Shown here: positions 55,292 through 64,000 of the stretch, piece by piece
Numbering within the stretch: position 1 is the stretch's first letter
How the letters are laid out: each line of letters opens with the position of its first letter
Made by a program: the position numbers and the translations under genes
Notes under the pieces: model-generated
Seen by the model: the letters and a program-made list of their open reading frames with translations, nothing else
What the model was told of the DNA's origin: nothing
The model's database searches: none
Assembly (NCBI RefSeq): GCF_900142135.1
Contig: NZ_FQZU01000021.1
Span: forward strand, 37,555 to 101,554
Length of the DNA: 64,000 nt
Direction of reading: 5' to 3'
Source of the DNA: Desulfatibacillum alkenivorans DSM 16219
GTDB taxonomy: Bacteria; Desulfobacterota; Desulfobacteria; Desulfobacterales; Desulfatibacillaceae

Positions 55292-55448
55292 CGTGTATTC
55301 TCCTCCTCGTCATTTTGAACAAATTGGGCTCCAACCCAGGGCCCTGTTGGTTTTTCTTAGCAACGATAATTTCTATTACACCATTGTTTATGTCATAGTT
55401 TTCAACGTTGCGTCAAAGAAATATCATGGAATTACATCGCGGTTCAGT

Positions 55449-56210
55449 TCACGCTATTGAATCAAGATAGGCGCCGGAGGCGGATTGGTCAAGAGCCATA
55501 ACAGCCCGTCGGGCCTTTTTCCAGACCATGGAAGCCGGAGCTTCCGGCGCTTGATCGCACAGAATATTGCGGACGATTTCCGCCTTGCTTGCGCCGGAAA
55601 TCAGGAACAGAATTTTTTCCGCAGCAAGAATAAAAGGCATGGCGAGAGTAATCCGGTCATGAGGATGCCGGTCCGACCGGGCCGCATGCACCCAGGCGTC
55701 TTTAGGATAATCGTCAACTTCTTCGGGAAAAAGGGATGCGGTGTGGCCGTCCGAGCCCACGCCTAGCAGGACGAAATCCAGGTTATTTGCCTTGGGCGGC
55801 GCCGGGCAAAGCACGTCATGAAGCCTTGTTTGGTAAGCCTTGGCCGCTTTTGCCGCGTCCTCCAAATGAACCGGGACGGGATAAAACCGGTTTTGGGGAA
55901 AGCCCGCCGGCTGAACAAGAGACTCCATGATCAAGCGTTGATTGCTGTCTGCGCAGTCCGCGGAAACCATGCGTTCGTCCACCTGAAACAGGCGGGACTT
56001 TGCAAGCCATGTTTTATTGTCATTTTGAGCCAGAGCATTGAAGAAGCCAACAGGGGTTTTGCCTCCTGAAAATGCAGCGGAAAACCGGCCGCGCTCCCGG
56101 ATGCCGGATGAGGCGCACTCCAGATAATATTCAGCGGCGTAAGCGGCCAATTCCTCGGGTGTTTCTTGAATGACGACGGTCTTGCCGGGTCCGGCATCTT
56201 TGACGATCAT
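55449..56210 (-). CDS. pgl: 6-phosphogluconolactonase
   Basis: 253 aa. The DevB-type fold has FSGGKTPVGFFNALA, the ERMVSADCADSNQRL stretch and LLGVGSDGHTASLFP. It hydrolyses 6-phosphogluconolactone. It overlaps zwf by four bases and ends the gnd-zwf-pgl operon. Confidence 0.94.
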   Translation of the reverse strand: MIVKDAGPGKTVVIQETPEELAAYAAEYYLECASSGIRERGRFSAAFSGGKTPVGFFNALAQNDNKTWLAKSRLFQVDERMVSADCADSNQRLIMESLVQPAGFPQNRFYPVPVHLEDAAKAAKAYQTRLHDVLCPAPPKANNLDFVLLGVGSDGHTASLFPEEVDDYPKDAWVHAARSDRHPHDRITLAMPFILAAEKILFLISGASKAEIVRNILCDQAPEAPASMVWKKARRAVMALDQSASGAYLDSIA

Positions 56211-57766
56211 GCAAAATCTCTCCAGTGCCTGCCGTCCCGCGCCATCAATTCGTCCGCGTCCGCAGGCCCCCAGGTCCCGGCTTGGTAATTGGGAAAATTT
56301 GCAGGCGGATTATCCTCCCAGTATTGAATGATGGGGTCTACCACGCTCCACATGGCTTCCACGCCGTCCTGCCTGGCGAACAGGGTAAGGTCGCCCCGCA
56401 GGCAGTCCAGCAGCAGACGGGCGTAAGGGGGATAGCTGGCTGCCTGGAAGGCTTTGGAATAGTTGAACTCCAGCAAAGAAGGATGGGGGATGTTTCCCAC
56501 GCCCGGCTGCTTGGCGTTAAACCGGAGGATGATGGATTCTTCCGGCTGAATTTGAAGGTGCAAAGCGTTTGGAGCGTCCTGGCAGGCCGAGCCCATGAGC
56601 TTTAAAGGCGGCTGCTTGAACTCCACATAGATTTCCGTGATCCGCTTTTTCAACCTTTTACCCGCCCGCAAGTAAAACGGAACCCCGGACCAGCGCCAGT
56701 TGTCGATATAGAACTTGCCGGCGAAAAAAGTGGGAGATACGGAATCCTTCGCCACATTGGCTTCTTCCCGATATCCCGGAACGGCCATTTCGCCGTATCG
56801 CCCCGGGCCGTACTGGCCCCGAACCATGTTGTGACGCAGATATTCCTCATCCACCTTTCGGAAGCTCTTGTATATCTTGAATTTTTCGTCCCGCACTGCG
56901 TCCGCGTCAAAACTGGCGGGCGGCTCCATGGCGGTATGGGCGACCAGTTGCAGCATGTGGTTCTGGATGATGTCCCGAACCACTCCAGCCTGCTCGTAGA
57001 AGTTTCCTCGGGTTTCTATGCCGATGTCCTCAGCTGCTGTGATCTGGATATGGTCCACGTAATTCCGGTTCCATAAGGGCTCGAACACGTTGTTCCCAAA
57101 CCGGAAGAACATGAGGTTCTGGACGGTCTCCTTGCCCAGGTAATGATCCATGCGAAACACCTGGTTTTCGTCAAAGGCATCCAGCACCCTTTGGTTGAGA
57201 GCCCGGGCCGACGCCCTGTCCACGCCAAAGGGCTTTTCCATAATCACCCGAACGCGGCCCGGTCCTTGGGCCAAACCGTGATGCTTCAACTTGGCGATAA
57301 TCACAGGCGCTGAGTCGGGCGGCGCCGCCAGGTAATGGAGCAGGTTGAGTTTTTCTTGTGAACCCCCGGGCAATCCATTCACGACGGCTGCTTTGACTTC
57401 CTCATATTTGGAGTCGTCTTCAAAATTGGCGGAGATGAATTCAAAACGGCTGACGAACTGGTTCAGCATGTCTTCCGGGGCGGGAGCTTCACAATGCTTG
57501 ATCACGGATTCCTTGATCATCGCCTGGTACTCCGCGGAATTAATCTTTGTCCTTGCAAACCCGATTACGCGAAAATCTTGGGCCAGGAGGTTGTCCCTGT
57601 ATGGCCGAAACAACGTTGGCGCCAGTTTTTTCCGGGCAAGGTCTCCGGCGCCGCCGAACATGATCATGATAAAAGGATAGTCCCTGGCGCCCTGAGTTCC
57701 CAGGGGCAGGACGCACGGATCCACAGGCGGTTGACCGCCTTGGGCGGCCGGGCCGGAATCACTCAT
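56207..57766 (-). CDS. zwf: glucose-6-phosphate dehydrogenase
   Basis: 519 aa. The N-terminal Rossmann motif is MIMFGGAGDLARKKL. RMDHYLGKETVQNLM contains the active-site Asp-His and substrate Lys region. Its stop overlaps pgl and its start overlaps gnd by 8 bases. The enzyme generates NADPH from glucose-6-phosphate. Confidence 0.97.
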   Translation of the reverse strand: MSDSGPAAQGGQPPVDPCVLPLGTQGARDYPFIMIMFGGAGDLARKKLAPTLFRPYRDNLLAQDFRVIGFARTKINSAEYQAMIKESVIKHCEAPAPEDMLNQFVSRFEFISANFEDDSKYEEVKAAVVNGLPGGSQEKLNLLHYLAAPPDSAPVIIAKLKHHGLAQGPGRVRVIMEKPFGVDRASARALNQRVLDAFDENQVFRMDHYLGKETVQNLMFFRFGNNVFEPLWNRNYVDHIQITAAEDIGIETRGNFYEQAGVVRDIIQNHMLQLVAHTAMEPPASFDADAVRDEKFKIYKSFRKVDEEYLRHNMVRGQYGPGRYGEMAVPGYREEANVAKDSVSPTFFAGKFYIDNWRWSGVPFYLRAGKRLKKRITEIYVEFKQPPLKLMGSACQDAPNALHLQIQPEESIILRFNAKQPGVGNIPHPSLLEFNYSKAFQAASYPPYARLLLDCLRGDLTLFARQDGVEAMWSVVDPIIQYWEDNPPANFPNYQAGTWGPADADELMARDGRHWRDFA

Positions 57767-58667
57767 CGTGGCCGCTCCTTATTTTGTGGCCGCCGAATTC
57801 CTTTCTGAGGGCGGCGATTACCTTGGCCGCAAAAAAGCTGCTTTGCCGGGACCGCAGCCTTTCCAACAAGGCCGTGGTGATGACGGGCGCAGGCGCGTCC
57901 TGTTCCATGGCCTCGGCCACGGTCCACCGGCCTTCGCCCGAGTCCTCCACATACGCCCAGACGGACTTAAGGTCCGGTTCTTCGCGGAAAATATTTTCGC
58001 ACAACTCCAGCAGCCAGGACCGGATGACGCCGCCCTGATTCCAAAGATGGGCGATCTTGCCCAGGTCCAGGCCGAAATCCTCTTTGCCGTGCATAAGCTC
58101 GAATCCTTCGGCGTAGGCCTGAAGCATGCCGTACTCAATGCCGTTGTGAATCATTTTTACAAAATGGCCCGCTCCATTGGGGCCTACATGCAAAAATCCG
58201 CCGGGCGGCGCCAAATCTACAAAAATGGGCTTTAGCAGGTTAAACGCCTCCTCTTCCCCGCCCACCATCAGGCAATAGCCGTTTTCCAGCCCCCACACGC
58301 CTCCGCTGACGCCGGCGTCCAGGAAGAAAATCTCCTTTTCCTCCAAGGCGCGGGCGTTGGCCATGGAGTTCTTATAAAAGGAGTTGCCGCCGTCTGTAAT
58401 GCAGTCCCCCGGCTCCATAAAATGAATCAATTGGTGGATGATGGAATCCGTTGTCTGGCCCGCAGGAACCATCACCCACACAACCCTGGGGAGCGGCAGG
58501 CTGGCGACCAGATCTTCCAGGCTTTCTGCGCCGTATGCGCCCTTGGCCGCGATGGCTTCCACCGATTCCCTGGTTCGGGCGTATGCTGAAACCTTATGGC
58601 CTCTTGCCAGCAGCCTCTCCACCATGGCTCCGCCCATTTTGCCTAATCCCACAAACCCGATTTCCAT
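57759..58667 (-). CDS. gnd: 6-phosphogluconate dehydrogenase, short form
   Basis: 302 aa, the short NAD-type rather than the 470 aa form. It has MEIGFVGLGKMGGAMVERLL, DGGNSFYKNSM, DAGVSGGVWGLENG and GHFVKMIHNGIEYGMLQ. It oxidises and decarboxylates 6-phosphogluconate. It is first in the gnd-zwf-pgl operon, which thus has all three oxidative enzymes. The promoter is at 58760-58789. Confidence 0.93.
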   Translation of the reverse strand: MEIGFVGLGKMGGAMVERLLARGHKVSAYARTRESVEAIAAKGAYGAESLEDLVASLPLPRVVWVMVPAGQTTDSIIHQLIHFMEPGDCITDGGNSFYKNSMANARALEEKEIFFLDAGVSGGVWGLENGYCLMVGGEEEAFNLLKPIFVDLAPPGGFLHVGPNGAGHFVKMIHNGIEYGMLQAYAEGFELMHGKEDFGLDLGKIAHLWNQGGVIRSWLLELCENIFREEPDLKSVWAYVEDSGEGRWTVAEAMEQDAPAPVITTALLERLRSRQSSFFAAKVIAALRKEFGGHKIRSGHDE

Positions 58668-58759
58668 TGGATCCTCCGAAAACTATCTGATGATGCAAAA
58701 ACGCGAATGGGATGATTCGCCGGCATGGATCGCCGGCGCCGAATTTTTCATTTACAGAG

Positions 58760-58789
58760 AATATACTACGGTCCAATCGCGGGGTTCAA
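58760..58789 (-). promoter_or_regulatory. promoter of the gnd-zwf-pgl operon
   Basis: On the minus strand TTGAAC (58789-58784), 18-base spacer, TATATT (58765-58760). It lies about 90 bases before gnd. Confidence 0.55.
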
Positions 58790-58887
58790 GGAAAGTCTAT
58801 GAAATGATTTGCGTCCCGGTCCTATTTGATTTATTGTTGGTGAACAGTTTGATCGCGCCTTGAAACAACTCCCGGATCGGAGCATCC

Positions 58888-59406
58888 ATGAAGGACAGCA
58901 AGACCATTCACCAAGGAAGAGTTTTCACCCTGAAACACGACCAGGTAACCCTGCCCAACGGCAAGGAAACGGGTTTGGACGTCATTCGCCATCCGGGGGC
59001 GGCGGCCATGATTTGCTTGAATGACAAGCAGGAGGTTCTGCTTCTGCGGCAGTTCAGATACGCAGCCGGGGGATATCTCTATGAAATTCCAGCCGGGACT
59101 TTGGAGCCCGGGGAATCTCCTCTTGACTGCGCGGCGCGGGAAATCGAGGAGGAGACGGGATTTTGCGTTTCCACGTGGAAAAAGCTGGGAAAAATGATTC
59201 CTGTGCCCGGATATTCGGATGAAGTGATTCACATCTTTTACGGTACAGGGTTGACGCCCTCCACCCAAAACCTGGATCAGGACGAGGTTTTGGAGGTGGA
59301 AGCCGTTCCATGGGAAAAGGTCATGACCATGGCCGGGGACGGTACCATCTGGGACGCCAAAACCCTGTGCGCGCTTTTTTGGCTTGACCGGGAGCTCTCC
59401 CGTTGA
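58888..59406 (+). CDS. Nudix hydrolase, ADP-ribose pyrophosphatase-like
   Basis: 172 aa. The Nudix box GTLEPGESPLDCAAREIEEE followed by TGF is complete (G-x5-E-x7-REUxEExGU). IPAGTLEPGE and VIRHPGAAAMICL fit the ADP-ribose pyrophosphatase group. No signal peptide is present. The HyuA/HDAC pair is downstream, 77 bases after its stop. Confidence 0.9.
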   Translation: MKDSKTIHQGRVFTLKHDQVTLPNGKETGLDVIRHPGAAAMICLNDKQEVLLLRQFRYAAGGYLYEIPAGTLEPGESPLDCAAREIEEETGFCVSTWKKLGKMIPVPGYSDEVIHIFYGTGLTPSTQNLDQDEVLEVEAVPWEKVMTMAGDGTIWDAKTLCALFWLDRELSR

Positions 59407-59483
59407 AAATCTTTACATTTCCGGCTTAACCGTTTATGCTGGAAAGGTTTCTACAACCCCAAACGCGGCCTTCAGGTGTTCAT

Positions 59484-61160
59484 ATGATTCTAGGACTTGA
59501 CGTTGGCGGAACCCAGACCGACGCCGTTGTGTTGGAAGACGGCCATGTCCGGGCGCACACAAAAACGGTTAATCGCCCGGAACTTCTCGAAACCTTAGGA
59601 CAATCCCTTGATAAAACCCTGGCTGGAATAGAGCCGGACAAAATTCAACGCATGGTGTTTTCCACCACCATGGCCACCAACGCCGTGGTGATGGACAACA
59701 TGGACCCGGCGGGCATGATCGTTTCGGCGGGACCGGGCATGAACCCGGAATGGTTCAGCGTCGGCCCCTCCTATCATGTGGTGGAAGGGTGCATGGATCA
59801 TCGGGGAACCGAGGTGATGGCCCTGGATAAAAGCCAGGTGAAAGAAGCCATCCGGGAAATGGAAAAGGCGGGCGTAAACGCTTGCGGCATCGTGTGCAAG
59901 TTCTCGGTCCGCAACCCCCATCAGGAATTGCAGTTGGAGGAATGGCTGGGCGATCAATTCGGGTACAAAGCGCTCGGCCATCGCTTCTCCGGCAGCCTAA
60001 ACTTTCCCAGGCGCATAGCAACCGCTTATTTAAACGCGGCATTGCACAAACTGCATACAAAATTCATTTCCTCCCTGGAAACCACGCTCACGGAAAGAGG
60101 ACTGAACGCGCCCCGGTACTTGATGAAACCGGACGGCGGAACCATCCGTTTGGATAAGAGCTGCGAATTTCCCGCCCAGACCGCCCAGTCCGGTCCCGCA
60201 GCCAGCGTCATGGGCGCTCTGGCTTTGGACGGATGCAAAGGCGTGACTCTGGTCCTGGACATCGGCGGAACCACGACGGACATGGCCCTGGTTCTGGACG
60301 GCCTGCCTTTGTGGGTGCCAAACGGCATTCGCATCGGCGAGCACAGGACGTCCATCCGCTCCCTGCTGACCCGCTCCGTGGGCTTTGGCGGAGACTCGGA
60401 AGTCAGGGTGGAAGACGGCAAAAAGCTGTCCATCGGCCCCATGCGCCGGGGCGAGGCCATGGCTTTCGGCGGCCCCATGCCCACTCCCACGGACGCCATG
60501 ATTACCTTGGGGCTTATGGAGGAAGGGGACAAAGACCTGGCCCGAAAAGCCATGGAGGACATCGGCGCCCAGCTATCCTTGGACGCAGAAAAAGCAGCTA
60601 AAATGATCCTGGAGGAAACCACCAAGGGCATGACCAAGGCGGTCATCGAATTTGTCAAAAGGATCAACTCCAGGCCCGTCTACACCATCCATGAAGTCAT
60701 AGAAGGCATTAAAATAGATCCCGACCGCATTGTGGTGCTTGGCGCTCCCGCGCCTATTGTCGCGCCCATGCTGGAAAAAGCCTTTAACATCCCTTGCGTC
60801 GTGCCGCCCCATTACCAGGTGGCCAACGCCGTGGGCGCCGCTGCAGCCAAGGTTACGGCGGAAATTTCGCTCCAGGCGGACACCCAGCGCGGGTCCATGG
60901 TGATTCCCGAGGTGGGTTTGGAAAGCGCCATTGCCAGGGATTTTACCATGGCGGCGGCCATGGAACAGGCCAAGGAGGCGTTGTTCTCCAGAGGGCTGGC
61001 CGTGGGCGCGGACCCCGGCGACCAGGAGTTCGCCGTCATAGAAAAAGAAGAGTTCAACATGATCCGGGGCGGGTACAGGGTTGGAAAAAACATCCGCCTG
61101 AAATTAGCGCTGGTTCCGGGTTTAATTCCTGACTGTAACTGCGGGGGGCAGCAATTATGA
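59484..61160 (+). CDS. hydantoinase/oxoprolinase A-type protein
   Basis: 558 aa from ATG 59484 (MILGLDVGGTQTDAVVLEDG); an ATG at 59436 is upstream of the conserved ATPase-like start. The hydantoinase-A core contains LVLDIGGTTTDMALVLDG and TAQSGPAASVMGAL. It is shorter than the usual 690 aa HyuA chain. No HyuB partner is present. The gene overlaps the HDAC-family gene by ATGA, so the two are translationally coupled. Confidence 0.85.
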   Translation: MILGLDVGGTQTDAVVLEDGHVRAHTKTVNRPELLETLGQSLDKTLAGIEPDKIQRMVFSTTMATNAVVMDNMDPAGMIVSAGPGMNPEWFSVGPSYHVVEGCMDHRGTEVMALDKSQVKEAIREMEKAGVNACGIVCKFSVRNPHQELQLEEWLGDQFGYKALGHRFSGSLNFPRRIATAYLNAALHKLHTKFISSLETTLTERGLNAPRYLMKPDGGTIRLDKSCEFPAQTAQSGPAASVMGALALDGCKGVTLVLDIGGTTTDMALVLDGLPLWVPNGIRIGEHRTSIRSLLTRSVGFGGDSEVRVEDGKKLSIGPMRRGEAMAFGGPMPTPTDAMITLGLMEEGDKDLARKAMEDIGAQLSLDAEKAAKMILEETTKGMTKAVIEFVKRINSRPVYTIHEVIEGIKIDPDRIVVLGAPAPIVAPMLEKAFNIPCVVPPHYQVANAVGAAAAKVTAEISLQADTQRGSMVIPEVGLESAIARDFTMAAAMEQAKEALFSRGLAVGADPGDQEFAVIEKEEFNMIRGGYRVGKNIRLKLALVPGLIPDCNCGGQQL

Positions 61161-62470
61161 TTAGGGCGAAACGAAAAACCGGGCTTGTTTTTTTTCCCGC
61201 TTTTGACTGGGCCATCAGCCCCACCCATCCAGAAAGGGAGGAAAGGCTTTTATACACCCAGGATCAGGTCATGGAAGAAGGCCTGCTGGACGTGCCGGGA
61301 ATTCGCGAATACCGGGTGCGGCCGGCTAAATACAGCGACCTGCAACGGGTGCATTTTTGCGTGCCCGATGAACCGTCCATGGCGACGGAAAGCCATTTGA
61401 TTTCCGCCGGCGGCTGTCTGGTGGCTGCCGACGCGGTCATGAAAAAGGAAGTGGAGAGCGCCTTCGCCCTGGTTCGGCCTCCCGGACACCATGCCATGAA
61501 AGTGGTTCACGGCAACCGGGGATTTTGCAACGTCAACATCGAAGCTGTTATGGTGGAATATATCCGGGACGTCTACGGCGTGAAAAAAATCGCCATTGTG
61601 GATACGGACTGCCACCATGGGGACGGCACCCAGGACGTTTACTGGCACGATCCAAACGTGCTGTTCATCTCCATGCACCAGGACGGCAGGACCTTGTATC
61701 CCGGCTCCGGCTTCGCCGAGGAAAACGGCGGCGCCAACGCCAGGGGGACGACCATCAACATTCCCTTGCCTCCCAGAACCGGCGAAAAGGGCTTTTTGTA
61801 CGCCCTGGACGAACTGGTCATGCCCCTGCTTGAAAAATTCGAGCCGGAGCTAGTCATCAACTCGGCCGGCCAGGACAACCATTTCGACGACCCCATCACC
61901 CACATGAACTTCTCCGCCAAGGGATATGCAGAATTGAACGCCCGCCTTAAGCCGGACCTTGCGGTTCTGGAAGGCGGCTACTCGGTGGAAAAAGCCCTGC
62001 CCTACGTAAACGTGGGCATTATCATGGCCATGGCCGGCATGGACACATCCACGGTCAAGGAGCCCGGGTATGACAAGCACTATGCGCCCCAGGCCCCGGA
62101 CATTACGGATTATATCACCAACCTCATGGGAACTTTAAAAGATCAGTTTCTGATCAATCCCCCGGCGCCGCATCCGGCGAAAAACGGCGAGATTATCACG
62201 ACATCCAAGAGGATCTTTTACGATACGGACATGATCAACGAAAACCAGGACGAACGCCTGGTCCGTTGCCGGGATTGCGCAGGGGCCCTGGCCATCGACT
62301 CCCACTCCAGCAAGGGGAACAAAATGATGGGCATCCACATACCCAAGGACGCCTGCCCCATGTGCCAAAAGACGGCCGAAAAATGGGTGAACGAAGCCCT
62401 GGACAACAAAAAATTTCACCATATCTTTTTGCAGGACCGCACCAAATGCACGTACGAGGTGCTTCGTTAA
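61157..62470 (+). CDS. histone-deacetylase-family hydrolase with Cys-rich C-terminal tail
   Basis: 437 aa. The HDAC fold is intact: RPPGHHAMK holds the His pair, DTDCHHGDG and SAGQDNHFDDP hold zinc ligands and the active-site region, and LEGGYS holds the Tyr. Such proteins act on acetylated amines such as acetylpolyamines. The tail has C371-x-x-C374 and C400-x-x-C403, which suggests a zinc ribbon not normal in this family. It starts in ATGA of the HyuA-like gene. Confidence 0.9.
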   Translation: MIRAKRKTGLVFFPAFDWAISPTHPEREERLLYTQDQVMEEGLLDVPGIREYRVRPAKYSDLQRVHFCVPDEPSMATESHLISAGGCLVAADAVMKKEVESAFALVRPPGHHAMKVVHGNRGFCNVNIEAVMVEYIRDVYGVKKIAIVDTDCHHGDGTQDVYWHDPNVLFISMHQDGRTLYPGSGFAEENGGANARGTTINIPLPPRTGEKGFLYALDELVMPLLEKFEPELVINSAGQDNHFDDPITHMNFSAKGYAELNARLKPDLAVLEGGYSVEKALPYVNVGIIMAMAGMDTSTVKEPGYDKHYAPQAPDITDYITNLMGTLKDQFLINPPAPHPAKNGEIITTSKRIFYDTDMINENQDERLVRCRDCAGALAIDSHSSKGNKMMGIHIPKDACPMCQKTAEKWVNEALDNKKFHHIFLQDRTKCTYEVLR

Positions 62471-62501
62471 GGGCCAACTGAAATCTTGAAATAATACTTA
62501 T

Positions 62502-62555
62502 GATGGGATCTCAACAGATTTTAATCCAGTTGTGTTGAGATCCTATCTTTTTTTT
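62502..62555 (+). terminator. strong terminator after the HDAC gene
   Basis: GATGGGATCTCAACA pairs with TGTTGAGATCCTATC over 15 bases with one G-U, followed by eight T. Its end is 15 bases before the ATG of the next gene. Confidence 0.9.
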
Positions 62556-62570
62556 GGGGAAATGCAATCC

Positions 62571-63086
62571 ATGAGTAATATTGGACGATGGAAGTTGCTG
62601 GGCGTGGTATTAATTGCAATTGCTACTGTTGCACTTGGCTTTTGGGCCATGAGCAAGCCGTCCAATCTTGGGCGCCCCCGGCTTGATGTAAAAAAACTTT
62701 CAGCCCTACCGCCTGATGTCAATCTGCCAATCTATCCTGAGGCTGAAAACGTCGAGTATTATTCAATGGCCGGCGAAACGGTTTTTGGCGTCAGCCTTGA
62801 ATCGCACCAGAGGCATCCCACTTATGCAATTATGGAATACTACGACGAAGAATTAGCCCGCTCCGGCTGGACGCCTTTTTGCGAGGAATATTACAAATAC
62901 GGGGATAGAAAATGGGAAAGACATACAGACCTTCGTAAAGGCTCTCCCAAAGAGGTAGAACGTTTTGTCGCATATTGGGTTAACCCTGACAAAACAAAGC
63001 GGTCAGTACTGATTTTGCGATACTATGGGTTCAACAGCCGTGAGCCGGGAGAATCTGCCTTCTCCAACAAAGAGCCGGGTTTGTAA
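62571..63086 (+). CDS. small membrane-anchored protein of unknown function
   Basis: 171 aa from ATG 62571, with GGGGAA nine bases upstream; an ATG at 62532 lies inside the terminator. A transmembrane helix (VVLIAIATVALGFWAM) near the N-terminus is followed by a soluble domain with PPDVNLPIYPEAENVEYYS. It has no recognised family. Its A+T content is higher than that of its neighbours. The terminator directly upstream leaves little space for an independent promoter. Confidence 0.7.
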   Translation: MSNIGRWKLLGVVLIAIATVALGFWAMSKPSNLGRPRLDVKKLSALPPDVNLPIYPEAENVEYYSMAGETVFGVSLESHQRHPTYAIMEYYDEELARSGWTPFCEEYYKYGDRKWERHTDLRKGSPKEVERFVAYWVNPDKTKRSVLILRYYGFNSREPGESAFSNKEPGL

Positions 63087-63150
63087 CATACCAGGAAATG
63101 CCTTTCTTTATTCTCCCGGCTCCGACAAATGGGTAAACCATGAACACTGA

Positions 63151-63813
63151 TCAGCGATAGGATAGAATCGGCCAGTCCATTTGATCGGCCTTTTTCCTGA
63201 GCGGGTCGGTGGGCTCTACGGCAAACGGGTTGCCCACCATGGAAAGGAGCGGGATGTCCGCCTGATGGTTTCCATAGGCAAAGGACCTGGCGAGGTCAAT
63301 GTTTTCGGACTCCGCAAGGGCTCTCGCTTTTTTGACCTTTTCCTCCTCAATGCACAATGGCCCCCGGGTTCGCCCGGTCAGCATGCCGTCCGGGCCGGTT
63401 TCCAGGTCGCTGCAAAGCAGATGGTCAAACCCCAGGTCGGCCCGCACAGGCTCCAGGGTGTACCGGAGGGAGCCTGAAATCAGGACCGTGACATGGCCTT
63501 GCTTCTTGTGCTCAAGGAATCTTTCCAGGATATTTTTGGCAAGCTGGGGGCGGATCATGTCTTCGTAAAACTCGCAAATCCCATCCACAAAAGGATCCAG
63601 AGGCTTGCCCCTGTAGAAGCTCAAAAGAATGCGCGCCATGGCCGTCTCGGACAACAAATGCCTTTTATAAAGCAGGCTGGAGCCCCAGACTTTCAGGATA
63701 TACGGCAAGGGCGCCAGCCCCGTCTCCCACAAAAACTTGATGCCCTGCTTTGCGGAATCGGTCTCCAGCAGCGTGCCGTCAAAATCAAAAAAGGCTCCAA
63801 TGCGTTCGGTCAT
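63151..63813 (-). CDS. HAD-IB family phosphatase
   Basis: 220 aa from ATG 63813 (MTERIGAFFDFDGTLL), after AGGAG; an upstream ATG at 63858 is less likely. HAD motifs are DFDGTLLET, ISGSLRY, a Lys in EEEKVKKA and YGNHQADIPLL. The IB subgroup includes phosphoserine phosphatases and lipid-related phosphatases; the substrate is not clear. Confidence 0.88.
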   Translation of the reverse strand: MTERIGAFFDFDGTLLETDSAKQGIKFLWETGLAPLPYILKVWGSSLLYKRHLLSETAMARILLSFYRGKPLDPFVDGICEFYEDMIRPQLAKNILERFLEHKKQGHVTVLISGSLRYTLEPVRADLGFDHLLCSDLETGPDGMLTGRTRGPLCIEEEKVKKARALAESENIDLARSFAYGNHQADIPLLSMVGNPFAVEPTDPLRKKADQMDWPILSYR

Positions 63814-63925
63814 GACAATCTCCTGTGTCACCGAAGAATATGCACGAATCCCGAACAAATAGCAAGGAAGGCATGAAACCCAAAATCCGCGATTGGATTT
63901 GCCGGAGGGGTGGTTTGAACATTTC

Positions 63926-63947
63926 AGGGCGTTTCAGCCCTTTTTTT
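63926..63947 (+). terminator. terminator-like hairpin near the window end
   Basis: AGGGC/GCCCT with a 6-base loop, followed by T to 63947. No plus-strand gene ends here, so it may belong to an unlisted short transcript or act for the minus-strand gene at 63946 only as a 3' hairpin. Confidence 0.5.
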
Positions 63948-64000
63948 AGGAGTCCGGCGGACTCATCGCCCCCTCCAGGATGGCCAGGGAAGAATCCTCA
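63946..64000 (-). CDS. 3' end of a gene running off the window (partial)
   Basis: The minus strand is open from the window edge to a TAA at 63948-63946 and ends EDSSLAILEGAMSPPDS. Only 17 residues are visible, so no function can be given. The amino-acid make-up looks like normal coding sequence. Confidence 0.45.
   Translation of the reverse strand, partial: EDSSLAILEGAMSPPDS

Noticed and set aside
63873..64000. Plus-strand frame starting MKPKIRDW
   Set aside because: Has an AAGGAAGG before it but runs through a terminator-like hairpin and opposite a more likely minus-strand gene end.

Overview
The window looks like chromosome from a sulfate-reducing member of the Desulfobacterota, most like the Desulfobacteraceae or Desulfatibacillum type. 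This is inferred from gene content and order, not from a database match. Pointers are two outer-membrane porins, a MucR/Ros-type regulator, an AcsE-like pterin methyltransferase, several acyl-CoA ligases, a DUF362 ferredoxin, a Feo iron system, a sigma-54 activator with its own regulon, and a tmRNA with tag ADDYNYAMAA. There is no phage, transposase or CRISPR array. Intergenic DNA carries a composite palindromic repeat of about 315 bp in three full copies and one partial copy.

Layout. 1-4.6 kb: two tandem porin paralogues, each with a terminator, interleaved with two repeat copies; the first has a long leader. 4.6-7.4 kb: nth, a PP-loop sulfurtransferase-like protein and rlmN. 7.5-15.5 kb: a translation and RNA-processing run, ffh-rpsP-khpA-rimM-trmD-SPOUT methyltransferase-rplS-rnhB-yraN-rsmI, ending in a fadD-type ligase that faces a TetR regulator. 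16.5-18 kb: miaA and pyrE. 18.3-23.6 kb: a cell-division and wall operon, ftsE-ftsX-envC-like-ctpA-yibQ. 23.7-33.6 kb: mixed single genes (GNAT, DUF2804, a large lipoprotein, a Cys-rich protein, a receiver fused to a degenerate histidine kinase, DUF362, CobO, an Eis-like GNAT).

33.6-36.5 kb: the feoA-feoB-Cys-rich protein operon behind a strong promoter with an AT-rich inverted repeat. 36.8-38.8 kb: an unlisted 46-codon gene and the mucR-membrane protein-pterin methyltransferase cluster. 39.0-39.3 kb: ssrA. 39.5-43.6 kb: an FGGY kinase, a saccharopine dehydrogenase-like protein and a Cys-dense ferredoxin. 43.8-48 kb: a sigma-54 activator divergent from a hotdog thioesterase and an acyl-CoA synthetase, with a clear -24/-12 promoter and an upstream inverted repeat. 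48.4-52 kb: the TIGR04283/TIGR04282 glycosyltransferase pair, a mercuric-reductase-like flavoprotein and a TVP38 protein. 52-54.7 kb: copA and copZ. 55.4-58.7 kb: the oxidative pentose phosphate operon gnd-zwf-pgl. 58.9-62.5 kb: Nudix, a HyuA-like protein and a histone-deacetylase-family protein with a Cys-rich tail. The window ends with a small membrane protein, a HAD-IB phosphatase and the 3' end of another gene.

The strongest leads are the sigma-54 thioesterase/ligase module, the receiver plus pseudo-histidine-kinase protein, the composite repeat, the 46-codon gene with its own promoter, and the translationally coupled HyuA/HDAC pair. No single locus can be called a new system from sequence alone.
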